Source: a virus. From it: a stretch of 61,517 bases of DNA. Made by a program: the position numbers and the translations under genes. The stretch lies in IMG/VR virus record IMGVR_UViG_3300030389_004959, positions 1 to 61,517 of that record. One strand, given 5' to 3'. This document shows, piece by piece, positions 5,848 through 14,170 of this stretch. The notes under the pieces are model-generated. The model searched no databases, was not told the DNA's origin, and was given only the letters and a program-made list of their open reading frames with translations. Within the stretch, counting starts at the first letter, position 1, and the number at the start of each line of letters is the position of its first letter.

Positions 5848-6378
5848 ATGGATTACAGTCGAAGCGTTTCAGAGCGCATGCGTCGGGGCATGCGTGAGGC
5901 TCAGTCGGGTGCTGGGGAGCAGCAGATTTCTGCCGCAATGGACGATGAGTTGGCTGAAAAGCGCAAAGAAGATCGAAGCGCCATGGCAGCCCGAGCTGCA
6001 AAAGCGAAGTCGACCAGCGCGGGGCAGAAAGCCGCAATGAAATCTGGTCTGTTCAAAGCCATGGGCAAGGTTGCAGTGGACGTGGCCAAAGACATGAGCA
6101 AAAAGCCAACCACGGACAATAAAGCATCGCCCACTCCGATGGCAGAAGTGGTGACCACAGACACCGGTAAGGGAACCTTGAAGGCGGGTCCTGCGCTGCA
6201 GTTGGCGAAACCCGGTGATACGCGATTGAAGGGCCAAGCAGGTCTGGACGCTGCAAAATCTGAGTTCGACCGACTGAGTGCTCAACAAAGGGAAACTGAG
6301 AAAATTGCTTCGATGAGCGAAGAGGAGTTCGAAAAGTACTCTCGATCAGGAAAACTGTACAGTCCAAAGAGGATGTAA
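5848..6378 (+). CDS. Ala/Lys-rich hypothetical protein
   Basis: A 176-residue protein starting at ATG 5848, 9 nt after AGGAG. The N-terminal 90 residues are Ala/Lys/Arg/Met-rich helix (SERMRRGMREAQSGAG, AMAARAAKAKSTSAGQ). A Pro/Thr linker and a charged C-terminal helix (QQRETEKIASMSEEEFEKY) follow. No family was recognised. It sits directly before the 1793-aa virion protein, sharing the TAATG junction, so it is probably a partner of that protein or part of the internal virion. Confidence 0.65.
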   Translation: MDYSRSVSERMRRGMREAQSGAGEQQISAAMDDELAEKRKEDRSAMAARAAKAKSTSAGQKAAMKSGLFKAMGKVAVDVAKDMSKKPTTDNKASPTPMAEVVTTDTGKGTLKAGPALQLAKPGDTRLKGQAGLDAAKSEFDRLSAQQRETEKIASMSEEEFEKYSRSGKLYSPKRM

Positions 6379-9300
6379 TGGCCACCGAACCAACGATGAG
6401 CGACGATCAGTTGTTGCTCAACAACAGCAGATCCAATCGTCAGTTTGTGCTGCCAGACAGCGCAGACGCAGAGTCAACGCTTCCTGATTTGTTGGGCGAG
6501 ACACTACCGACTTCTCCGGCCTACGAAATTGGGGAACCCAATATGGGTGCGTTGATTGTCGAAGATAAGATTCGTCAGCAAAACGACGATTCAGGATTTG
6601 CGAATCAACTGTTTGGTTCGTTGGAACAAACCATTTTTCAAGACAATCCTCGTTTGAGTGGTCGTGCAATCGAGGGAATGGGTCGCGTCACGGGTATTGA
6701 TGCGATGAAAGAGTTCGGAGAAAACATCGTCCGTGAGTTTGATGAGTCACCTGACAAAGAACGGTTCATCCCCCGAGTCGCATCGTATCGAGACGTGGAT
6801 GGTTTGAACTCTGCGTTGGACTACATGGGCTCGACGCTGGGACAAGGTCTGGGTTCAATCACCATGACGTTGGGTGGGGCTGCTGTGGGCGCCGGTGCTG
6901 GCGCCGCTGTGGGTTCTGTAGTTCCCGGTGCAGGAACTGCAGCAGGAGCCGTGTCAGGGGGCGTAGCGGGCGGTGCAGCCGCAAGTTCATTCTTGTTGAA
7001 CTATGGTGACACCTACGAGTATTTGATGGAACAGGAGGGCATGGACGCCGATGAGGCGGCAAATTTCGCATTGGTCCCCGGCTCCATCATGGCTGCTCTG
7101 GACGCATTCGCTGTTGGCAAGTTGCTGACACCGGTCAAACAAAACGTCGCGTCAAATGTCATTCGCAGAACCGGTCAACTGGCAAAGCGAGGTGCTGGGC
7201 TCGAGGCGATTACAGAGGCCGCACAGCAGGTGGTTCAGGAGTCTGCAGGAGAGTTGGCAGAAGCCACGGGCAAGGCTCCCAACGACATTGAGTTCCGTCA
7301 ACGTTTCGACAACACCGTGAATGCGTTTATTGCTGGTGGATTGACGGGTGGTTTCGTGGGCGCTGCGACATCACCGTTTCAGGTTCCGACTGAGGCTAAG
7401 CCGAAATCGCCGCCACCCTCGAGAGCTAGCTTCCAAGTAAAAGATGACGTCGATACTTCATTAGAAGATCTTCGACTACAAAACCGAGAACGAAAGACTC
7501 GGTTCGACGAACTCAATCAGGAGTTTGGAGCGGGATTCGTTTCACAGAGTGAGTACGATTATTACGCTGCCGAAAATCAAGCAGAGCATGGGTATTTGCA
7601 AACGTACATTGAGTTCTATGAATCTGGCGCCATTCCAAAGATTCAATCATCCCGATACCTCGAACGGCTTCGGAAAGATTTGTCCAAAGGCACAATCGAT
7701 CAGAACGTTTTCAATCTCAAATCTGCGTATCTTTCAGGAACTCTTCGGGCAGTTACCGATCTGAAAGACGAGAAAAAGTTCTCGTTCTACAGGGATCGTC
7801 AAACCGGTGCGGACATAATCAGGGAGAAGTTGATTGCTGCGCGACGACGCGGTGAAGTCGAAGAAGACGTGACAGAAATGACGTTGTGGCTGCTAGATAA
7901 AAATCCAAGCATCGCTACCAATCTTTCGATTTCAGTAAAAAAACGACCTGACGGAGATAAAAGCACCGCTGGACAATATCACAGCAATCCCATCGGCGGA
8001 TTGATGAGGGTTTTCAAAGGCGATGTGGCCAACAGAACGACCGCAGTCCACGAGATCTTGCACCATACGGAACGCACGCTTCCCGAAAACATCCGTCAGG
8101 GTATTTGGGACTCTTGGACAAAGTCCATTTCAAATGAGCTCGCCAACGCCGATGAGCTTGGTTCGGCATACCTTCGATGGGCTTTGGGTGAGGAAGTTTC
8201 GGATCCGAAGACCAATGAGAAAATTAATTCAAAGCGATTCGTAGAAGCGATTTACAACCAAAGACTTCCACGCACTTACTACCAGTACGTGAACCCCAGC
8301 GAGTTTTGGGCGGTGAACGCATCACGGATTGTTCAAGGCAGATTCGATGCGAGGAAAGCTTGGACATCGAGAGCCAGAGTTTGGTTGTCTGAGTTTATTG
8401 AAACAGCGAAGGGCGCCTTTGGTCTCAGATCTGATTCTGCAATCTTGGTCGGCTTGAAGTCTGTCATGGACGGCGATGGGACATTTGTTTCCAAAGATAT
8501 GTTGAGCGGGGGAACGATTTTCAGAGATGTTGACGAGAACGGTCAACCGATTCTTCAATCGATGCTGGATCGAGTGAAATCCGTCTTCAAGAAGCCAGAC
8601 GCTCCTGTTGTAGAAGAAGACCAACCGGGTGACCCAAGTCCGTATCCAACCATCGAAGAATTCGAACAGAGTCAATACGAAGAAAGTTTGGATACAGGAA
8701 CCAAGAAAAAGTTGTCTGAGTTGTTGGAGCAGATTGAGAAACTCAAGGAGTCGAGGAAGAAAGAAAACCTCGAGAAACTCAAACGTGTTTCAGAACAACT
8801 CAAGGATGATCCAAATCAGAATGTACGGCCTACCGTCACTGCAGATTTACCTGCAGTTCAATTGCGTCGAGGGCCACCAGTGGTTGGCACTGATTACGAA
8901 TTCAAATCCATTTTGGGTGAGTCAATCGAAGCACTGAAGCAAGACAAGATTGGTATTGATCAAGTCATACCCACTTTGAAGAGCACCGCGAAAAACAAAC
9001 TCAAAAGTGTTTTGACTGAAAGCGAAATCAAATTCGTTGGAATCCAACGATTCGTGGATCAGAAAAAAGCAGAGGGCCAGAAGTCCATCACAAAGCAGGA
9101 GCTACAAGAATATTTTGAAACCAACAAAGTTGACTTGAACGACAAAGTACAAATAAACCAAGTGCCTCCAAGTTTAAAGAAGGAAAAACAACGTGCAACC
9201 ATTTCAAACAGAGAGGCGTTGTTCGATTTGAGGCAACGGTTTTTCAATACCAGATCTCCCGTAAACATACTTCGACCTCTTCAAGTTGCATACGAACCGA

Positions 9301-11759
9301 ATCTAAGCCTTGAGGAGGAGGTGTTTCTTCCGCTCAATCGAGATCCCGACAATCTCCTGATTACGTTTCTTAGAGCTGTCGATTTTAACATTACGGCACG
9401 ACCGGGGGGAGAAGTTGTATCCCGCAGGGAACAAGAACTTCTCGGTTATACCCCCGATGATGCAACAAACTTCAATTTAGTTGATAACGACGTAATCGAA
9501 TATCTACCCACACAAGCTCTTGGTCATCTATACGAAAATCTATACGGTATTTCCGAAGCAGATCTTAGAGAAATGCCCAGTAGAAAAATCGGGACACTAA
9601 GCCGACTGCGAGCGGCAAAACCAAATCTTGATTTGATATGGCGCAACTTGCGTGGCTTGCAGATGAACCAAGCCGACAAGATCGAACTGATCGCAAGGAC
9701 TCTACAAAATCCAATCAACTACATGCGTCGATTGCCAAAGTACGCTGTTGTAGAAAGGGCAGATGCAAGTCCACAGGATTACTTCCTACCTGCAAGTACT
9801 CCACAAGCATTTGTTCCTACTGAGGTTGTCACTGTAAAAGGAAACGAATTCAGAAGGGTCGGGGGGACAAAATTTTACATTCCCGAGAACATCTTCGAGC
9901 GGAAACAAGTCAACAGAAAAACCCATTCTATTTTGAGCGATCAAGTACCGGGATTCGATAGTTATTTCTATGTCACTGAAAACGATAGAGCGACTACACC
10001 CAAACAACGCATCGAACAGATGTTCAGAGAACTGGAAGAGCTCTTCAAGATAGATGTTAAATTTTATAAAGAAATCGAACGGTATTACGCCGATGCAGTT
10101 GAAGCTGGAGAGGTCACAGGACCTTTCAGTGAAACTGGATTTTTTGAAGGTTTAACGAACGATCCATCATATGATTTCAGCACCCTGTATACGATAGACA
10201 ACATCGAACGCATTGTGGGCGTCAAACAAGCTCTCATGAGAGAGGCACCGTCGATTCTCTTCAGCCCCGAGTTCCAAGCACTTTCAGATTCTCAAGCATC
10301 TCTGAATGTACTGGAACAAAGACTCGCTGAGTTTGACCAACGATCTTTGCCGTATGAGACTCTGACGATCCCCGGTGGCAGTAATTATGGAATCGTCACG
10401 ATTGGTTTCGATACAAAAGAGGAATCTAAGTTTCGAGAGATGTCTAAAGATCCCATGGTTCAGGTCATGTATACCCAAATTCCTGAAGAGTTGGATCAAC
10501 TGGATGACCGTTCTGAAGATTCGGTTCCGCTTAAACCAATAAAAGATTTGGCTCCTGTTGCTCGCGAAAGACAAAAGAAAAATAGAATCGAATACAATGC
10601 ATTCGCGTCTCTCTCCCGACGAATTAGGGCGAAGTACAACATCCCAGAAGACATCCCTGTGCTGAGTATGTTGAACTCGGAGCTCAAATCAGACCCCGAC
10701 CCTGATAAATTTGGGGTTGATTATATGTTCGATCAAGCTGTAAACAACCCATCGAACGTAGTTTTTATGGGTGAACAGTTGGATTTCAGGGAAAGTCATT
10801 TCTCGATAAACGATCTCATCCATATTCGCTTCAAAAAACGAATCGATGAAAACGGAAAGATCTTCTTGTTCATCGAGGAGATCCAATCCGACTGGCATCA
10901 AAAAGGTCGGATTCGTGGATACACGAAAGAACAAAATGAGGTTCTTCGACAAAAATCCGAAAATCAAATCAAAGATCTTGAAATGGAACTCAAAAGTTTG
11001 ATTGACAGATTCTACAGTTCAAATCTAATTCAAGAGCCTGAAGTAGGTGGCTCCGAATTCGAAGATTTCGAATATGGAATGATATATACGCCACAACATG
11101 AGCAGCTCGAACAGCAGTATCTCGATAGTTTAGTTTTCGAAGGGATCAAGCAAGAACGAGAAAGTCGAGGAATCCCTTTTGATGAAGCGTCGATTAGACA
11201 GAAAAAGTCACCCTTCGAAGAGGAATTGACTAGATACTTCGAACTTGTTGGTAGCGAAAACATATCACCCGATGGCACACCATTAGGGGAAGGCCTTCTC
11301 TTCAGGGCTCGAAAGAGACTTGATGAACAAGAGGATGGCCCTGTTCCTCCTGCTCCGCTTTCCAAAACGAAAGAGTGGGCCTCATTGGGTATTCGTTACA
11401 TGCTTCGATACGCTGCAGAAAATGACTTCGAGGGCGTGGCTTTGACGCACGGACTGGCAGCACACGAAAGAATTCAGATGCCAAGAAAATCAGCCGAAAC
11501 GTTCTACGACAAAACTCTCCCGAGTCTGTTGAAAAAGTTGTCTGGAAAACCACTCAAAACAACCGTGTTCGATTTGGGACAAGAGGGTCAGTATTTCAAA
11601 TTCAACAATGAATCTGGCAAAGTGACTTCACAAGTCATTGAGTTTAATGAGGTCACCGACAAGGAAAAGTTTACGCAACCAATCAAGTTGTTCAGTGCTT
11701 TGATTGGTGCGACTTTGTTGAGCGATGAAGAGGAGGCGGAGTATGACGAAGAAACGTGA
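6378..11759 (+). CDS. Giant polyvalent virion protein with HEILHH motif
   Basis: An 1793-residue protein of the large polyvalent type that phages carry in the capsid and inject. Residues about 163-207 are a glycine-zipper stretch of small residues (GGAAVGAGAGAAVGSVVPG and onward) able to span a membrane. H558-E-I-L-H-H563 is a zinc-metallopeptidase-like HExxH, preceded by GGLMRVFKGDVANRTTAV. Near residue 1498 the motif EEIQSDWHQKGRIRGY, and near 1650-1700 PAPLSKTKEWASLGIRYML and ALTHGLAAHERIQ, form the C-terminal domain typical of these proteins. The middle has charged coiled-coil segments (about 775-830). The C-terminus is acidic. Its start shares TAATG with the previous gene. Protease activity is unproven; I see no downstream glutamate that I can assign as the third zinc ligand. 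Confidence 0.8.
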   Translation: MATEPTMSDDQLLLNNSRSNRQFVLPDSADAESTLPDLLGETLPTSPAYEIGEPNMGALIVEDKIRQQNDDSGFANQLFGSLEQTIFQDNPRLSGRAIEGMGRVTGIDAMKEFGENIVREFDESPDKERFIPRVASYRDVDGLNSALDYMGSTLGQGLGSITMTLGGAAVGAGAGAAVGSVVPGAGTAAGAVSGGVAGGAAASSFLLNYGDTYEYLMEQEGMDADEAANFALVPGSIMAALDAFAVGKLLTPVKQNVASNVIRRTGQLAKRGAGLEAITEAAQQVVQESAGELAEATGKAPNDIEFRQRFDNTVNAFIAGGLTGGFVGAATSPFQVPTEAKPKSPPPSRASFQVKDDVDTSLEDLRLQNRERKTRFDELNQEFGAGFVSQSEYDYYAAENQAEHGYLQTYIEFYESGAIPKIQSSRYLERLRKDLSKGTIDQNVFNLKSAYLSGTLRAVTDLKDEKKFSFYRDRQTGADIIREKLIAARRRGEVEEDVTEMTLWLLDKNPSIATNLSISVKKRPDGDKSTAGQYHSNPIGGLMRVFKGDVANRTTAVHEILHHTERTLPENIRQGIWDSWTKSISNELANADELGSAYLRWALGEEVSDPKTNEKINSKRFVEAIYNQRLPRTYYQYVNPSEFWAVNASRIVQGRFDARKAWTSRARVWLSEFIETAKGAFGLRSDSAILVGLKSVMDGDGTFVSKDMLSGGTIFRDVDENGQPILQSMLDRVKSVFKKPDAPVVEEDQPGDPSPYPTIEEFEQSQYEESLDTGTKKKLSELLEQIEKLKESRKKENLEKLKRVSEQLKDDPNQNVRPTVTADLPAVQLRRGPPVVGTDYEFKSILGESIEALKQDKIGIDQVIPTLKSTAKNKLKSVLTESEIKFVGIQRFVDQKKAEGQKSITKQELQEYFETNKVDLNDKVQINQVPPSLKKEKQRATISNREALFDLRQRFFNTRSPVNILRPLQVAYEPNLSLEEEVFLPLNRDPDNLLITFLRAVDFNITARPGGEVVSRREQELLGYTPDDATNFNLVDNDVIEYLPTQALGHLYENLYGISEADLREMPSRKIGTLSRLRAAKPNLDLIWRNLRGLQMNQADKIELIARTLQNPINYMRRLPKYAVVERADASPQDYFLPASTPQAFVPTEVVTVKGNEFRRVGGTKFYIPENIFERKQVNRKTHSILSDQVPGFDSYFYVTENDRATTPKQRIEQMFRELEELFKIDVKFYKEIERYYADAVEAGEVTGPFSETGFFEGLTNDPSYDFSTLYTIDNIERIVGVKQALMREAPSILFSPEFQALSDSQASLNVLEQRLAEFDQRSLPYETLTIPGGSNYGIVTIGFDTKEESKFREMSKDPMVQVMYTQIPEELDQLDDRSEDSVPLKPIKDLAPVARERQKKNRIEYNAFASLSRRIRAKYNIPEDIPVLSMLNSELKSDPDPDKFGVDYMFDQAVNNPSNVVFMGEQLDFRESHFSINDLIHIRFKKRIDENGKIFLFIEEIQSDWHQKGRIRGYTKEQNEVLRQKSENQIKDLEMELKSLIDRFYSSNLIQEPEVGGSEFEDFEYGMIYTPQHEQLEQQYLDSLVFEGIKQERESRGIPFDEASIRQKKSPFEEELTRYFELVGSENISPDGTPLGEGLLFRARKRLDEQEDGPVPPAPLSKTKEWASLGIRYMLRYAAENDFEGVALTHGLAAHERIQMPRKSAETFYDKTLPSLLKKLSGKPLKTTVFDLGQEGQYFKFNNESGKVTSQVIEFNEVTDKEKFTQPIKLFSALIGATLLSDEEEAEYDEET

Positions 11760-12021
11760 TTCAAGAGGCCGTCTCCGTGACTACAAGAAAGAGTACGAGC
11801 GTGACCACAAGTCTGACAAAGACAAGAAGGACCGTGCATCTCGAAACGCCGCTCGAAAGAAGATTCGCGACTTCTACAAGAAACATGGCAAAACTCTTTC
11901 CAAGAACTTGGATGTTGACCACAAGGATGGCAACCCTCGAAACAACAAGTCGGGCAACTTGAGGACCATGAAAAAAGGCGACAATCGCGCACGATCCAAC
12001 AGGTTACGCGCGAAAAAGTAG
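11743..12021 (+). CDS. HNH-like small protein next to terminase
   Basis: A 92-residue basic protein. ATG 11743 follows AGGAGG (11731-11736) and overlaps the end of the 1793-aa gene by 17 nt. The core DVDHKDGNPRNNKSGNLRTM (D59-H60, N72) is the HNH-nuclease signature without a zinc-binding cysteine pair. Small HNH proteins beside terminase genes are known to assist packaging-site cleavage in several phages. This one lies immediately before the small terminase gene, so a packaging role is likely. A stand-alone homing-type nuclease is the alternative. Confidence 0.7.
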   Translation: MTKKRDSRGRLRDYKKEYERDHKSDKDKKDRASRNAARKKIRDFYKKHGKTLSKNLDVDHKDGNPRNNKSGNLRTMKKGDNRARSNRLRAKK

Positions 12022-12054
12022 TCATTCAAGCGTTGGCTGAGATGCTACTGTTTA

Positions 12055-12083
12055 TTGTGAATAAGTGATACGATCGATAATAC
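12055..12083 (+). promoter_or_regulatory. Probable promoter ahead of terminase genes
   Basis: TTGTGA (12055-12060), a 17-nt spacer, and TAATAC (12078-12083). A register one or two bases off also gives GATAAT (12076-12081). It lies in the only gap (72 nt) between the HNH-like gene and the small terminase gene, and carries the ATAATACGAGGT motif shared with 1741-1752. Confidence 0.55.
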
Positions 12084-12092
12084 GAGGTTTAC

Positions 12093-12596
12093 ATGGGACG
12101 AAACAACGGAAGATCAGGCGGTACTGAGTTGACCCCTTGGATCGATCCAGAACTTCTGGATTACAAGCCAACTGAACGGCAGTCCGCATTTCGTCGATGC
12201 GTGCGAAACTGTGTTCTGAATGGAAAGTATTTCAAAGCCGATTGGTACAGGGCTAGCTCACGATCTGAGTCGCAGGCTTTCAAAGGTCACCCAGTAACCC
12301 CAAGCGAATTCAAGAAGTGGTCTCAGAAAAAAGCCTTCATGGTTTGGTTTTTTGAAGACTTTCCAGAGGCAGACCCCATCAGTGAACAAGAGTTGCAGAT
12401 GATCGAACACAAGTGGTGGCGAGGCGTTCTCGATGCCATGGATGAGGGTGAAGAGTGGGCGTTCCGTGCATTCGCCAAAGTTCGTTTTGAAGCCCGTAAG
12501 GTCGAGCAGCAGAGGGCAGAAGACAAAGAGCTTTCAGATTTTTTGGGCAACGGGAGCGAAGGCGGCGCTTGGCACATCAATGCACCTGAGGCGTAG
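12093..12596 (+). CDS. Probable terminase small subunit
   Basis: A 167-residue protein assigned mainly by position, directly before the large subunit with a TAGTG overlap. The sequence fits: a Gly-rich basic start, the segment YKPTERQSAFRRCVRNCVLNGKYFKADWYRASSR resembling a helix-turn-helix DNA-recognition domain, then a charged helical region (EQELQMIEHKWWRGVLDAMDEG, FARKVEQQRAEDKELSDFL) typical of oligomerisation. Small subunits form rings that bind the packaging site and load the large subunit. The ATG follows ACGAGGTTT. Sequence similarity alone would not prove it. Confidence 0.7.
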   Translation: MGRNNGRSGGTELTPWIDPELLDYKPTERQSAFRRCVRNCVLNGKYFKADWYRASSRSESQAFKGHPVTPSEFKKWSQKKAFMVWFFEDFPEADPISEQELQMIEHKWWRGVLDAMDEGEEWAFRAFAKVRFEARKVEQQRAEDKELSDFLGNGSEGGAWHINAPEA

Positions 12597-14170
12597 TGTC
12601 CAAAAACAACACACAAGTACTGAACCGCAAGTTGGGAGTCATCGCAGAGGACCCTCGTGAGTTCATTTCGCGTTTGAAGCTTGTTGATGAAAAAGGCATC
12701 GAGCGACAGTTCAACACGCCATTCCCAGAGCAGGTGTTGGCGTTGAATGATTTTATGTCTCCCGCAGAAACCATCATTCATTACAAGCCCCGCCAAATCG
12801 GCGATACAACCGTCGCGTCCGCCTACAATTTCGACTACACGTACTGGGCTACAGATCCCGTCAGAACGCTCGTTGTGGCAAACATTTATGAGACCACAGA
12901 TTCAATCTTCGGAAAGCTCCAGCACTTCTACAGGGGGCTTCCAGAGGTTCTCAAAAGACCAGTCGCAAGGTCAAACAAGAAAGAGCTAATCTTCGACGAC
13001 ACTCAGGCCGGATTTAGATGCATGACTGCTGGGGGAAAGGGTCATGGTCGTGGTTGGACGTATCAACGTCTTCATGCAGATGAGCTTGCGTTTTGGCCCA
13101 ATGCAGAAGAGGTATGGGCTTCGGTGACATCGACCATGCACCCCGGTCCGCATCTAAAAACAATCATTTTGTCGACTGCCAATGGACCGGGGAATCTGTT
13201 TCATAAAAAGGTTTTGGCTGCCCGCGAGGCTCAAAGACAAGGCGACGACTCGGTGCAGTTTAGGTTTTTCCGTTGGTGCGATCACCCTGCATATTCATCG
13301 TCAGTTCCTGACGGATGGGAGCCAGACCATGAAGAGTGGGAGCTTGCTCAAGTGCATGGCCTTTCGATGGAACAGTTGTATTGGCGCCATTCGAAGATCA
13401 ACGGCGTCAGTGGTATCGGTTTATCCAAGTTCCGTCGCGAGTACCCACTCACAATCGAGGACGGTTTTGCAGAGTTTGAAGGGTCATGGTTCGATCAGGA
13501 CTACCTGAACGAGGTGTTGTCATCCATCGCTCCTCGAGACGGAGAGTTGCGTATCTACGAACGTCCACAGCCCGGAATCAACTACGCCATGGGGGTTGAC
13601 CCATCATGGTGCAATGGAGGCGACTACGCGGTTGCACAAGTGTTGAGTGCGGACGGTCGACAGGTTGCCACCCTTTCAATGAACAAGGGTGGAGAGATCC
13701 TGTTTGCTACAAAAGCAGCAGAGCTTGCTTCTCACTTCAACAAAGCCAAAACGTTGATTGAAAGCAACCCCGGTGGTGCAGGTCCGGTAGTGATTCGTGA
13801 GTTCCACAAACATCACATCCCTCTGTGGACGCGCCCTGCAGCTCGCGGTCGCAAACCCAGCACAACGCCAGTTTATTGGAGCACGTCTCGAGGTTCCAAA
13901 GAAGAGGGTTACGCACATCTCCGTCAGGTCGTAAACGGAGACGGTCTCACCCTAAATGACGATACAACCGTCCAAGAGTTGATGCACGTTCGCGAGGCCC
14001 ACGGAAAAATTGAAGGTCAAGACGGCTACCACGATGACCACGCAGATGCTTTAATGCTGGCAGAGTGGTGTCGCAGGGGTATGCCTACTGCGAAGCTTCC
14101 GCCTCTATCTTATAAAAGACGTTATGTTGCACACCGCAATCCATTCGTGAATAAACGAGAGCTTAGGTAA
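12596..14170 (+). CDS. terL: Terminase large subunit
   Basis: A 524-residue packaging ATPase/nuclease starting at GTG. The ATPase half has the adenine/Walker A region IIHYKPRQIGDTT (residues 61-72) and Walker B RLHADE (D161, E162), followed by a coupling-type ILSTANG segment. The RNase-H-fold nuclease has the expected acidic residues: GVDPSW (D334), LIESNPGGAG (E388) and YHDDHADAL (D479/D480, D483). It packages DNA through the portal and cuts concatemers. The Walker A is unusual: RQIGDTT has Asp where Lys is usual, although related phage terminases often place the basic residue earlier (K64/R66 here). TAATG overlaps with the portal gene. Confidence 0.97.
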   Translation: MSKNNTQVLNRKLGVIAEDPREFISRLKLVDEKGIERQFNTPFPEQVLALNDFMSPAETIIHYKPRQIGDTTVASAYNFDYTYWATDPVRTLVVANIYETTDSIFGKLQHFYRGLPEVLKRPVARSNKKELIFDDTQAGFRCMTAGGKGHGRGWTYQRLHADELAFWPNAEEVWASVTSTMHPGPHLKTIILSTANGPGNLFHKKVLAAREAQRQGDDSVQFRFFRWCDHPAYSSSVPDGWEPDHEEWELAQVHGLSMEQLYWRHSKINGVSGIGLSKFRREYPLTIEDGFAEFEGSWFDQDYLNEVLSSIAPRDGELRIYERPQPGINYAMGVDPSWCNGGDYAVAQVLSADGRQVATLSMNKGGEILFATKAAELASHFNKAKTLIESNPGGAGPVVIREFHKHHIPLWTRPAARGRKPSTTPVYWSTSRGSKEEGYAHLRQVVNGDGLTLNDDTTVQELMHVREAHGKIEGQDGYHDDHADALMLAEWCRRGMPTAKLPPLSYKRRYVAHRNPFVNKRELR

